Source of the DNA: Mycetocola saprophilus | GTDB lineage: Bacteria > Actinomycetota > Actinomycetes > Actinomycetales > Microbacteriaceae | Assembly: GCF_000718085.1 (NCBI RefSeq) | Contig: NZ_JOEC01000005.1 | Coordinates: forward strand, 1 to 64,000 | Direction of reading: 5' to 3' | DNA length: 64,000 bases | Shown: positions 16,665-24,663 of the stretch, piece after piece | Layout of the letters: each line of letters starts with the position of its first letter | Position numbering within the stretch: position 1 is the first letter of the stretch | Made by a program: the position numbers and the translations under genes | The notes under the pieces: model-generated | The model's input: only the letters and a program-made list of their open reading frames with translations | Told to the model about the DNA's origin: nothing | Database searches by the model: none

Positions 16665-17543
16665 ATGAGCAGCGCGGAGAAGGACAGCCCGATCGACCCC
16701 ACCGGTGCGCGTGTGGGGACCCTCACCGATGCCGACGGTATTGTCGTCTACACCTATACCTGGGCGGCGAAGGATCCTCGCGCGATCATCCACCTCGCCC
16801 ACGGGGTTGGCGAACATGCGCGCCGGTATGCGGCGCTCGCCGAGGAGCTGGTGGCCGCCGGCTATACGGTGGTGGCCGACGACCATCGCGGACACGGGCG
16901 AACCGGCCTGGAGGCGGGTGGACTCGCGGATCTGGGACCCGGGGCGGTGCGCGGGGCGATCCGCTCGCTGCGCAGCGTGGGGGAGTCCATCGCCCGCGAG
17001 TATCCGGGGATCCCGCTGGTTCTGCTGGGACACAGCTGGGGCTCGCTGATGGCTCAGAAACTGGTCAACACCACCACCATCTACGACGCCGTGGTGCTCT
17101 CGGGATCGAGCCTCGCGGTGCCCGGGGTGCTGAACTCCGGCGACCTCAACAGGCCCTGGCGTGGCCCGGAATCCACCGGGCTGGAATGGCTCAATCGCGA
17201 TCCCGAAGCCGGGGCGGCGTTCCGAGCGGACCCCCTGAACTTCGACATCGCCGAGAAGCCCGCCTGGAACCTCTTCCAGGCGATCGGGCTGCTCGGGCGG
17301 CCGCCGCGCCGGATGCCGCGGGACATTCCGATGCTGATCCAGGGCGGCTCGGCCGATTCCCTGGGCGGGGAGCGCGGCCTCACCAAGCTGGATGCCGCGT
17401 ACCGCAATCGCGCCAAGCTGAGCGATGTGACCCTGCATGTCTATCCCGACGCCCGGCACGAGATCTACAACGAGCTCAACCGCGAGGAGATCATCGCCGA
17501 CCTGATCCGCTGGCTGGATTCGCACGTGCTGGCGGCGGGTTAG
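16665..17543 (+). CDS. Alpha/beta hydrolase, monoacylglycerol-lipase type
   Basis: A 292-aa cytoplasmic hydrolase. The oxyanion-hole region is LAHGVGEHARRY (44-55). ADDHRGHGRTG is the family loop and GHSWGS holds nucleophile Ser124. The catalytic His is in YPDARHEIYNE near the C-terminus. A Ser aminopeptidase_S33/MGL-type serine hydrolase acting on acylglycerols or lysophospholipids is most likely. Divergent from marR, possibly sharing its operator. Confidence 0.88.
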   Translation: MSSAEKDSPIDPTGARVGTLTDADGIVVYTYTWAAKDPRAIIHLAHGVGEHARRYAALAEELVAAGYTVVADDHRGHGRTGLEAGGLADLGPGAVRGAIRSLRSVGESIAREYPGIPLVLLGHSWGSLMAQKLVNTTTIYDAVVLSGSSLAVPGVLNSGDLNRPWRGPESTGLEWLNRDPEAGAAFRADPLNFDIAEKPAWNLFQAIGLLGRPPRRMPRDIPMLIQGGSADSLGGERGLTKLDAAYRNRAKLSDVTLHVYPDARHEIYNELNREEIIADLIRWLDSHVLAAG

Positions 17544-17640
17544 CCCACACAGGGGCGCGAAACGGACGGGCAGTGGCCCGCCGGCAGCGTCACTCTGCGC
17601 GGCGGGGCCTGGTAGCTGCGGCCGGGAAGCCGGGCCGGGG

Positions 17641-17946
17641 CTAGTCGGTGAAGGTTGCGCCCGGGGCGAAGGCTACGAAGTTGGCGAAGGCGTGGCCCAC
17701 GCGCTCCTCGGCGCCGTCATAGGGGTTGGGGTAGCTCCAGGCGCCGTCGCTGATGCGGGTTCCGTCGGGGGTTACCACGTCGAAGTACTGGCACACACCC
17801 TTCCACGGGCAGGTGTAGGGGGTGGGGCTCTTTTCGAGCGTGCCCGCGGCGATCGAGGCGGGCGGGAAGTAGCGGTTTCCCTCGATCAGGACGATGTCTT
17901 CGGGGGCGGCGTCGGCAATGACGGCACCGTTCACGAGAGCCTGCAT
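17641..17946 (-). CDS. DUF427 domain protein
   Basis: A 101-aa single-domain protein. It shows the DUF427 core: YFPPASI, CPWKGVCQYFDV, and GAWSYPNPYDGAEERVGHAFANFVAF. The conserved Cys/Trp/Lys patch is intact. The function of this family is unknown. It lies 42 bp before the histidine phosphatase gene on the same strand in reverse order (phosphatase upstream), so the two could be co-transcribed. Confidence 0.88.
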   Translation of the reverse strand: MQALVNGAVIADAAPEDIVLIEGNRYFPPASIAAGTLEKSPTPYTCPWKGVCQYFDVVTPDGTRISDGAWSYPNPYDGAEERVGHAFANFVAFAPGATFTD

Positions 17947-17987
17947 GGTGTTCTCCTTTGTGTTGTTGATTAATCGGGTGGGTGAAA

Positions 17988-18605
17988 CTAGTTCCCCGGG
18001 GTGTAGCTGGGCACGTTGAATCCCTGCAGTGCGACGCCGCGGTCGGTGATCTCCAGGGTGGTGCGTCCGCAGTTGAGCATCTCGGGCATCAGATCGCGGT
18101 AGCGGTTGGGCTCGATGCCGATCAGCTCGCTGACCGCCAGCCGGATCGCGGTACCGTGGCCCACAACCAGCACACGGCCGGCCGGGTAGCGCTCACGCAG
18201 CTTGTCGAGCACGCCGAGGTAGCGGGTGATCGCGTGGCGTCCCACCTCGCCGCCGGGCAGCGGGGAATCCGCCGGAGCCGCCTCAAACGCGGCCACCTCG
18301 TCGGGGTAATCGGGGCGCAGCTCGGAGATGGTTTTGCCCTCACCCACACCAAAATCGACCTCGACCAGGTCGGGATCGATGTGCAGCGGCATGCCCAGGG
18401 CGATGGCCGAGGGGCGCGCGGTGTTGACCGCGCGGATCAACGGGGAAACCACGATCGCATCCAGCTGGGCCCCGACGGCCCACTCGGCCAGGGCGTCGGC
18501 GGCGCGCTGTCCCTCGGCGTCGAGAGGGATATCGCTCATGCCTGCATACCGGTGTCCGGTGTGCCAGATCGTTTCGCCGTGTCGAACCAGGATAAACGTC
18601 GTCAT
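17988..18605 (-). CDS. Histidine phosphatase (phosphoglycerate-mutase-like)
   Basis: A 205-aa enzyme of the phosphohistidine branch. The catalytic RHGE is in LVRHGETIWH near residue 8. The second Arg is in VVSPLIRAVNTA and the second His in VVGHGTAIRLA. The ATG at 18605 gives the normal family start. Substrates vary in this family (sugar phosphates, phosphoglycerate, cofactor intermediates) and cannot be fixed here. The ligase gene on the other strand begins 66 bp away. Confidence 0.9.
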   Translation of the reverse strand: MTTFILVRHGETIWHTGHRYAGMSDIPLDAEGQRAADALAEWAVGAQLDAIVVSPLIRAVNTARPSAIALGMPLHIDPDLVEVDFGVGEGKTISELRPDYPDEVAAFEAAPADSPLPGGEVGRHAITRYLGVLDKLRERYPAGRVLVVGHGTAIRLAVSELIGIEPNRYRDLMPEMLNCGRTTLEITDRGVALQGFNVPSYTPGN

Positions 18606-18671
18606 GAGAACATTGTGCCCCGGTTTGGGCCGACACGGCAGGGATTGCCATGGAATCGGTAGGCTGGGACC

Positions 18672-19721
18672 ATGCACGGTGAATATAAGGTGCCCGGTGG
18701 CAAGCTCGTGGTGGTTGACCTCGACGTGGTGGACGGGGTGTTTGCGGACTTCCGGCTCGCCGGAGACTTCTTCCTCGAACCCGATGAGGCCATTGAGGAC
18801 ATCAACGCCGCGGTGAACGGTCTGGATGCGCGCAGCGACGCCACCACCATCGCCGCGGCGATCCAGGCGGCCCTGCCCGAGGGTGCGCAGCTGCTGGGTT
18901 TCACCCCGGATTCGGTGGCCACGGCGATCCGTCGCTCGGTGACCTCCGCCGCCGACTGGCGCGATTTTGACTGGCAGATCATCCACTCCCAGGCGGTGCC
19001 CCCGCGCACCCACCTGGCCCTGGACGAGGTGCTGACCAGCGAGGTGGGGCTGGGGCACCGCGGCCCGACCCTGCGTATCTGGGAGTGGGACGAGTCCGCC
19101 GTGGTGATTGGGTCGTTCCAGTCACTCAAGAACGAGGTGGACCTCGACGCCGCGAAGGCCGAGGGATTTGACGTGGTGCGCCGGATCTCCGGCGGTGGCG
19201 CGATGCTGATGGCCAAGGGCGCGATCATCACCTATTCGCTGTATGTGCCGGCCGAGCTGGTGCAGGGTATGACCTTTGCCGAGAGCTACGCCTACCTCGA
19301 TGACTGGGTGCTGACCGCCCTGCGCGAGCTCGGCATCGAGGCCGTGTACAAGCCGCTGAACGACATCACCTCCCCGGCCGGCAAGATCGGCGGGGCGGCG
19401 CAGAAGCGCCTGGGCAGCGGCGGTGTGCTGCACCACGTGACCATGAGCTACGACATGGACGGTGACCAGATGGCGCGCGTCCTGCGCATCGGCCGGGAGA
19501 AGCTCTCGGACAAGGGAACCACCTCCGCCGCCAAGCGCGTGGATCCGCTGCGCAGCCAGACCGGGCGCAGCCGAAGTGAGATCATCGAGGCCATGAAGGC
19601 GACCTTTGTGACCCTCACCGGTGCGGTCCCCGGTGAGATCACGCCGGACGAGTATGCCCAGGCGGAGACCCTCGTGCGCGAGAAGTTCTCCACCGACGCC
19701 TGGCTGAATCGGGTCCCCTAA
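18672..19721 (+). CDS. Lipoate-protein ligase A family protein
   Basis: A 349-aa protein with two parts. An N-terminal LplA-accessory-like domain (about 1-95, beginning HGEYKVPGGKLVVVDLDV) precedes the BPL/LplA catalytic domain (about 105-345). The catalytic domain has the lipoyl/ATP loop VVRRISGGGAM and the lysine region SPAGKIGGAAQKR. It would attach lipoate or octanoate to E2/GcvH proteins. The order accessory-then-catalytic is the reverse of E. coli LplA and is known in other bacteria. The stop is 3 bp before the methyltransferase GTG. Confidence 0.88.
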   Translation: MHGEYKVPGGKLVVVDLDVVDGVFADFRLAGDFFLEPDEAIEDINAAVNGLDARSDATTIAAAIQAALPEGAQLLGFTPDSVATAIRRSVTSAADWRDFDWQIIHSQAVPPRTHLALDEVLTSEVGLGHRGPTLRIWEWDESAVVIGSFQSLKNEVDLDAAKAEGFDVVRRISGGGAMLMAKGAIITYSLYVPAELVQGMTFAESYAYLDDWVLTALRELGIEAVYKPLNDITSPAGKIGGAAQKRLGSGGVLHHVTMSYDMDGDQMARVLRIGREKLSDKGTTSAAKRVDPLRSQTGRSRSEIIEAMKATFVTLTGAVPGEITPDEYAQAETLVREKFSTDAWLNRVP

Positions 19722-19723
19722 CC

Positions 19724-20959
19724 GTGGCGCGTGAGTTCCCGCAGTCCAGCGAAATCTGGCACGGCGACAACCTCGAGTTGCTCGCCGAACTGCCCGATGA
19801 GTCCTTTACCGTTATCTACATCGACCCGCCCTTTAACACCGGGCGTAGCCAGGCGCGTCACGTGACCACCGCGGTGCGCTCCGAGCCCGGGGTGAGCGGG
19901 AGCGTGGGGTTTAAGGGCAAGAGCTATCAGCGGATCCGCGGGGAACTGCGCACCTACGATGACACCTTCGACGACTACTGGACCTTCCTCGAACCGCGTC
20001 TGCTGGAGGCGTGGCGTCTGCTCGGGCCCGAGGGCACGCTGTATGTGCACCTGGACTATCGCGAGGCCCACTATGCGAAGGTCATGCTGGATGCGATCTT
20101 TGGACGCGACAGCTTCCTCAACGAGCTGATCTGGGCCTATGACTACGGGGCGAAGGCGACCCGTCGGTGGCCGACCAAGCACGATACGATCCTGGTCTAC
20201 GTGAAGGATCCCGCCCAGTACCACTTCGATTCAACCGCCGTGGACCGTGAACCCTATATGGCACCGGGCCTGGTGACCCCGCAGAAGGCGGCGCGCGGCA
20301 AGCTGCCCACCGACGTGTGGTGGCACACCATCGTGTCGCCCACCGGTAAGGAAAAGACCGGGTATCCCACCCAGAAGCCGCTGGGGATTCTGCGTCGGAT
20401 CATCCAGGCTTCCAGCCGCGAGGGCGACTGGATTCTCGACTTCTTCGCCGGCAGCGGGACCACCGGGGCCGCGGCGCGCGAGCTCGGCCGGAACTTTGTG
20501 CTGATCGATCAGAACCCGCAGGCGATCGAGGTTATGCGTCGCCGATTCGGGATGGACCCGGATGCGGACTCCGCGGACACCGTGGTGCCCCCGCTCGAGG
20601 ACACCCCGGCCACCCGGGCGGCGGCGAAACCCAAGACGCCCAAGGCCCCGGCAAAGCCGCGGGCGAAGGCTGCGACCGCGAAAGCTCCGGCTGTAAAGGC
20701 GGTGAAAACCTCTGCCAAGACTTCGGTGAAGGCTCCCGCGAAGGCTCCGACCGCGACCAAGAAGCGCGCGGCACGGGCGAAGGTCACTGCCCAGGAGCCC
20801 CCGCTCGAGACCGAGGCCTCGGTGGTTGCCGAGCAGATTGTTGCCGAGCAGGTTGTCGTCGAGGCTCCGGAAACCCAGGTCGCCCCGCGCCCGCGGCCCG
20901 TTCCTGGGCCGGGTCTGCGCCGGGCGGTGCCCCTGCCGGAGAGCGCGCTCGCCGACTAG
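19724..20959 (+). CDS. Orphan beta-class DNA methyltransferase with histone-H1-like tail
   Basis: A 411-aa protein. Residues 1-275 are an N6_N4 DNA methylase: catalytic motif IV DPPF (34-37) first, SAM motif I DFFAGSGTTG (239-248) last, which is the beta-class order. Residues 296-355 are a Lys/Ala/Pro tail of KAPAK/AKTPK-like repeats resembling bacterial H1-like proteins, followed by an acidic/proline end. No restriction endonuclease or specificity gene is next to it. It starts at GTG 19724, 3 bp after the ligase stop. The target sequence is unknown; the tail should bind DNA non-specifically. Confidence 0.88.
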   Translation: MAREFPQSSEIWHGDNLELLAELPDESFTVIYIDPPFNTGRSQARHVTTAVRSEPGVSGSVGFKGKSYQRIRGELRTYDDTFDDYWTFLEPRLLEAWRLLGPEGTLYVHLDYREAHYAKVMLDAIFGRDSFLNELIWAYDYGAKATRRWPTKHDTILVYVKDPAQYHFDSTAVDREPYMAPGLVTPQKAARGKLPTDVWWHTIVSPTGKEKTGYPTQKPLGILRRIIQASSREGDWILDFFAGSGTTGAAARELGRNFVLIDQNPQAIEVMRRRFGMDPDADSADTVVPPLEDTPATRAAAKPKTPKAPAKPRAKAATAKAPAVKAVKTSAKTSVKAPAKAPTATKKRAARAKVTAQEPPLETEASVVAEQIVAEQVVVEAPETQVAPRPRPVPGPGLRRAVPLPESALAD

Positions 20960-21177
20960 TTCGCACCCTGGCAAGCCCCCGCGTGGGGGTGACCGTCATG
21001 CTTCGTCACACAACTGCGGTGTGGCGCGGATGCTGGGCCAGAATGTGATGCGTGTGGTGGTCCGCAGATCCCCCCAATTTTGGACCGCCATCGCATCCCC
21101 AACGGTGACGTTTCCGGTGCGCCGCAGGCCGGCGCGCGACTCGGTGCGCCACCTCCTGAGCACCAAGGATTCCCCCG

Positions 21178-22554
21178 ATGAGTCGTCCCCCCGCGCCCCG
21201 GCGTCCCCTGATTCTGAACGCCTTTGAAGGCAACACCGTTGGTAACGTGCAGCAGGGCATGTGGGCGCACCCGCGCGATGATCGCCTGGGATTTGGCAGC
21301 CTCAAGCACTGGCTGGACCGGGCCCGCCGCTACGAGGACGCCCGCTTTGACGCGGTGTTCTTCGCCGACGTGCTCGGGCTCTATGACACCTACCGCGGGT
21401 CCTCCGCCCCGGCGATCGAGAACGCGGTGGAGTTCCCCGCGCACGACCCGCTGACCCTGATCCCGGCGATGGCCGCGGTCACCGAAAACCTTGGCTTTGT
21501 GGTCACCGCCTCCACGAGTTACGAACACCCGTTTGCTAACGCGCGGCGCTGGTCGAGCCTGGATCACCTGACCGGTGGCCGGGTCGGCTGGAACATCGTG
21601 ACCTCCTATCTGCCCTCGGCCGCCCGCAACTTCGGCCTGACCGAGCAGTGGAGCCACGATGACCGCTACGACCGCGCCGAGGAGTTCCTGGAGATCTCCT
21701 ACAAGCTGTGGGAGAAGAGCTGGGATGAAGACGCGGTCGTCGCGGACATCCAGCGCAGCGTGTACGCCGAGGCGGACCGCATCCATGCGATCAACCACGT
21801 GGGGCGCACCTGGTCGGTGGCCGGACCCCACCTGGTCGAGCCGAGCGCGCAGCGCACCCCGCTGCTGTTCCAGGCGGGCACCTCGGGCCGCGGAGTGCAG
21901 TTCGCTGGCAAGCACGCCGAGGTGGTATTCCTGGGAACCAACGAGGTGGCCGGGCAGCTGAAGGCCCGCGAAAACATCGAGGCCGCCGCCGTGGCCGCGG
22001 GTCGTAACCCCGAGGACGTGCGTCTCTTGGGCGGCCTGCAGGTTGTCGTCGGCAAGACCCATGAGCAGGCGCAGGCGCGTCTGGAGGAGTACCAGAACTA
22101 CCTCTCCCGCGAGGGTGCGCTCGCGCACTGGTGCGGCGTGAGCGGTCGGGATCTCGACCACTATGACGAGGACACCGTCTTCGAAAAGGGCGACACCGAT
22201 CACGTCCAGACCCAGGCCAAGCGCTTCTCGGTCGAGGGCGGAAATGCCCGCACCGTGGGTCAGCTGAAGCAGCACTTCGGGACTCTGGGATCCTACGTGC
22301 AGCCCATCGTGGGTACTCCCGAGGAGGTCGTGGACGAGATCGAGCGTCGCGCCACCGAGGGCCGAATCGACGGGTTCAACGTGCAGCCGATCGTGCAGCC
22401 GGAGACCTTCGACGACTTCATCGAGCACATTCTTCCCCGCCTGCGTGAGCGCGGTTTGGCCCGCGAGAGCTACGGCACCTCGGGTCTGCGCGAGCGCGTT
22501 TTCGGATCGCCCCGCCTGCCCGCGACCCACCCCGCGCACCAGGTTTCGATCTAG
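21178..22554 (+). CDS. NtaA/SnaA/DszA-family FMN-dependent monooxygenase
   Basis: A 458-aa luciferase-like flavoprotein. Family landmarks are ILNAFEGNTVGNVQQGMW at the N-terminus, FADVLGLYDTYRGS, SSLDHLTGGRVGWNIVTSYL and LLFQAGTSGRG. It needs FMNH2 from a separate reductase, and this family attacks organosulfur or amine-acetate compounds. The DszC/SfnB-like gene follows after 56 bp, suggesting a two-step oxidation. It is a clear paralogue of the protein at 46272-47726. Confidence 0.9.
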   Translation: MSRPPAPRRPLILNAFEGNTVGNVQQGMWAHPRDDRLGFGSLKHWLDRARRYEDARFDAVFFADVLGLYDTYRGSSAPAIENAVEFPAHDPLTLIPAMAAVTENLGFVVTASTSYEHPFANARRWSSLDHLTGGRVGWNIVTSYLPSAARNFGLTEQWSHDDRYDRAEEFLEISYKLWEKSWDEDAVVADIQRSVYAEADRIHAINHVGRTWSVAGPHLVEPSAQRTPLLFQAGTSGRGVQFAGKHAEVVFLGTNEVAGQLKARENIEAAAVAAGRNPEDVRLLGGLQVVVGKTHEQAQARLEEYQNYLSREGALAHWCGVSGRDLDHYDEDTVFEKGDTDHVQTQAKRFSVEGGNARTVGQLKQHFGTLGSYVQPIVGTPEEVVDEIERRATEGRIDGFNVQPIVQPETFDDFIEHILPRLRERGLARESYGTSGLRERVFGSPRLPATHPAHQVSI

Positions 22555-22610
22555 TCGCCCCACCCATTTTCGGGTTCGCCGCGGCGGCCCCTCGCAGTAA
22601 AGGATGTGCC

Positions 22611-23762
22611 ATGTCCCACACCATCAACCCCGAGTTCATCGCGCTGGCCGAGGCCACCCGGGATGCGCTCGCGAACATCGCGCTGGATGGCGACGAGTCG
22701 GGCGAGTACGCCGCGGCCCGCGAGATCCTGGAGAACTCCGGCCTGCTCGCCCTGCGGATCCCTGCCGCGCTCGGCGGCCCGGGGGCCAGCCAGGTCGAGA
22801 TCACCGAGGTGTTCCGGATCCTGGCGCAGGCGGATCCGGGCATCGCCCAGCTCCTCCAGCCGCACTATGGATTCACCGACGCCGTGGTGATGCTCGGCTC
22901 GGATGACGCGCGCGAGCGCCTCTACGCCGACATTCGCGCGGGCAAGCGGATCGCCAATGCCGCGGCCGAGCGCGGGGGCCGTCACGCGGCCGACTTCTCG
23001 ACCGTGTTCACCCGCCAGGAGGACGGCTCCTACCTGGCATCGGGTCAGAAGTTCTACGCGACCGGTTCGCTGGGTGCCGCCTGGATCACCGTGATGGCCG
23101 TGGACGGCGAGGGCAGCGTCATCATGTCCTTCATCCCGACCGACGCCCCGGGCCTGGAAATCATCGACGACTGGAGCGGCATGGGCCAGCGCGGCAGCGG
23201 CAGCGGCACCCTGCGCCTGAGCGAGGTGGCCGTGCCCGCCGACTTTGTGTTCGCCTGGAGCCCGGCGACCCGGCCGACCGCCTGGGCCGAGGCCGGACGC
23301 CTCGCGCACGCGGCGATCGACGTGGGCATCGCCGAGGGCGCGCTGCGCTACGGCGTGGCCTCGGTGCGCGCGAACAACCGCGTGCCCTTCGAACTGGCGC
23401 AGTACGCGAGCCTCGTGGAGGATCCGATCCTGCGTTTCCAGGTGGGGAGGGAGTCGGCCGCCGTGCGCGCCGTGGCCGCGCTGCTGCGCGAAACCGCCGC
23501 GGTGATCGACCGTGCCGAGGCCACCCCCGATGCTCCGGAATCCCTGCTCACCGAGGTGCGCGAGGGCCTGCTGGCCACCAAGGCGCTCTCCGCCGACGTC
23601 TCCAACCGAGTCGCTACGGAGCTGTTCTCCTGGACCGGCGCGCGCACCGCCGACCGCTCGCTTCGCGCCGACCGCTTCTGGCGCAACGCCCGGACCCACA
23701 CCCTGCACGACCCGGTGCGCCTGCGCTACGCGGACCTCGGCCAGATCGAGTTGAGCCGGTAG
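22611..23762 (+). CDS. Acyl-CoA-dehydrogenase-fold flavin monooxygenase (SfnB/DszC-like)
   Basis: A 383-aa protein with the acyl-CoA dehydrogenase fold. The flavin loop YLASGQKFYATGSLGAAWIT is present, and the C-terminal half ends FWRNARTHTLHDPVRLRY, the DszC/SfnB-type ending with His rather than the acyl-CoA dehydrogenase catalytic Glu. It probably oxygenates a sulfur compound together with the preceding NtaA-type enzyme. It is the paralogue of 45019-46275. Confidence 0.87.
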   Translation: MSHTINPEFIALAEATRDALANIALDGDESGEYAAAREILENSGLLALRIPAALGGPGASQVEITEVFRILAQADPGIAQLLQPHYGFTDAVVMLGSDDARERLYADIRAGKRIANAAAERGGRHAADFSTVFTRQEDGSYLASGQKFYATGSLGAAWITVMAVDGEGSVIMSFIPTDAPGLEIIDDWSGMGQRGSGSGTLRLSEVAVPADFVFAWSPATRPTAWAEAGRLAHAAIDVGIAEGALRYGVASVRANNRVPFELAQYASLVEDPILRFQVGRESAAVRAVAALLRETAAVIDRAEATPDAPESLLTEVREGLLATKALSADVSNRVATELFSWTGARTADRSLRADRFWRNARTHTLHDPVRLRYADLGQIELSR

Positions 23763-23778
23763 GTTCCGCGCGCCCAGA

Positions 23779-23812
23779 GGCCCCGTCCGGCATGTCCGGG
23801 TCGGGGCCTTTG
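23779..23812 (+). terminator. Intrinsic terminator after the monooxygenase pair
   Basis: GGCCCCG-T-CCGG pairs with CCGG-GT-CGGGGCC, followed by TTTGCC. It lies 17 bp after the stop codon. Confidence 0.65.
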
Positions 23813-23858
23813 CCGTTATGCCTGTGGCGCAGTGGCCTAGCGTTAAGAACAACATTCG

Positions 23859-23889
23859 AACCCACCCGGTGCCAGCCGGGTGGGTTTTT
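23859..23889 (+). terminator. Second plus-strand terminator
   Basis: A perfect 11-bp stem AACCCACCCGG / CCGGGTGGGTT with TGCCAG loop and a T-run. There is no gene between it and the terminator at 23779, only a tRNA-D-arm-like segment, so it is either a backup or ends a short transcript. Confidence 0.75.
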
Positions 23890-23916
23890 CGTTTCCGAGT
23901 AGTGCCCGCATCCAGA

Positions 23917-24330
23917 TCAGGTCGTTGCGGGTCGGAAGCGCCCTCGCTCGGCTGCGAGGAGTAAGCGATTAAGGCAGAGAAGCAGGCCGACGGCTATTCC
24001 CGCAATGGAGAAGGGGAAATGTGTGGTCCCGCCCAACAGCGATGAGGTCAGTGCTGCGTTTGCCAAACCAGCCATCGCGAATATCCCGGCGGCAATCAGC
24101 AGGAGCCGTTCTTGCCTGTCCACGATAGCCAGGATGACGGGACCGACCACGGCGAGCAGCGGGATAACGGCGAGCAGCGGGATAACGATAGATGGCCCCA
24201 CGGCCACAACGGTGGTGCCCGTATTGTCGCTCAGCCGGTAGAGGATGATGGCGATACTCACGATCCCGAGGACTGGTAAGAGCAGGGTGAGGCCCGTGGC
24301 GACCGTGCGTCTGCTCGGCTTCTGACTCAT
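23917..24330 (-). CDS. Small four-helix membrane protein, unknown
   Basis: I do not recognise this 137-aa protein. After a basic N-terminus (MSQKPSRRTVATG) there are four hydrophobic segments with short loops, including DRQERLL between helices 2 and 3. The ATG at 24330 has AAAGGAG upstream. An exact 18-bp direct repeat (24151-24168 and 24169-24186) encodes a duplicated IPLLAV inside helix 2. Base composition is lower in GC than its neighbours. Confidence 0.65.
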   Translation of the reverse strand: MSQKPSRRTVATGLTLLLPVLGIVSIAIILYRLSDNTGTTVVAVGPSIVIPLLAVIPLLAVVGPVILAIVDRQERLLLIAAGIFAMAGLANAALTSSLLGGTTHFPFSIAGIAVGLLLCLNRLLLAAERGRFRPATT

Positions 24331-24441
24331 GTTTACTCCTTTTCGATCTCGTCGCTGGACTGCGGGGATACGGAACCGCGGGGCAGCACACGGAGATTGA
24401 CTGTCCTGATGAACCACCGAAATCAGAGCCCGGCATGACCC

Positions 24442-24624
24442 ATGTGTGCTGAACACTACGTCGCCGCGAGCGTTATCCTGAATCACAATCAATATGCTGG
24501 AGACGTATGCCGTAACAACGCCTTTCAGATTGATGCGCTGGGACGTGCACGGAGAATCTTGACGGGTGAACTCACCGAGGTGGAGGCCTACGCGGAACTG
24601 GATGAGAAGTTTCCGCAGCAGTGA
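24442..24624 (+). CDS. Small acidic protein, antitoxin-like ending
   Basis: A 60-aa hypothetical. The end ARRILTGELTEVEAYAELDE resembles the inhibitory-helix region of VbhA-type antitoxins, but no Fic/VbhT partner follows: the next gene is on the other strand. No good ribosome site is seen for ATG 24442 and the true start is uncertain. It may be an orphaned remnant of a larger module together with the preceding small gene. Confidence 0.4.
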   Translation: MCAEHYVAASVILNHNQYAGDVCRNNAFQIDALGRARRILTGELTEVEAYAELDEKFPQQ

Positions 24625-24663
24625 GACGCGCTGACAGCGGTAATTTCGGGCCCGCGAAGACTC

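Noticed and set aside
20956..22563. 535-codon open frame antisense to the first NtaA-type monooxygenase
   Set aside because: Mirror of a conserved gene; no start signal or family features.
23823..23877. Functional tRNA gene
   Set aside because: D-arm and T-loop-like pieces are present but acceptor, anticodon and T stems do not pair; kept only as a possible relic.
24151..24186. Two adjacent 18-bp repeats as a CRISPR-like array
   Set aside because: Only two copies, no spacers, and they are in frame within a membrane-protein gene.
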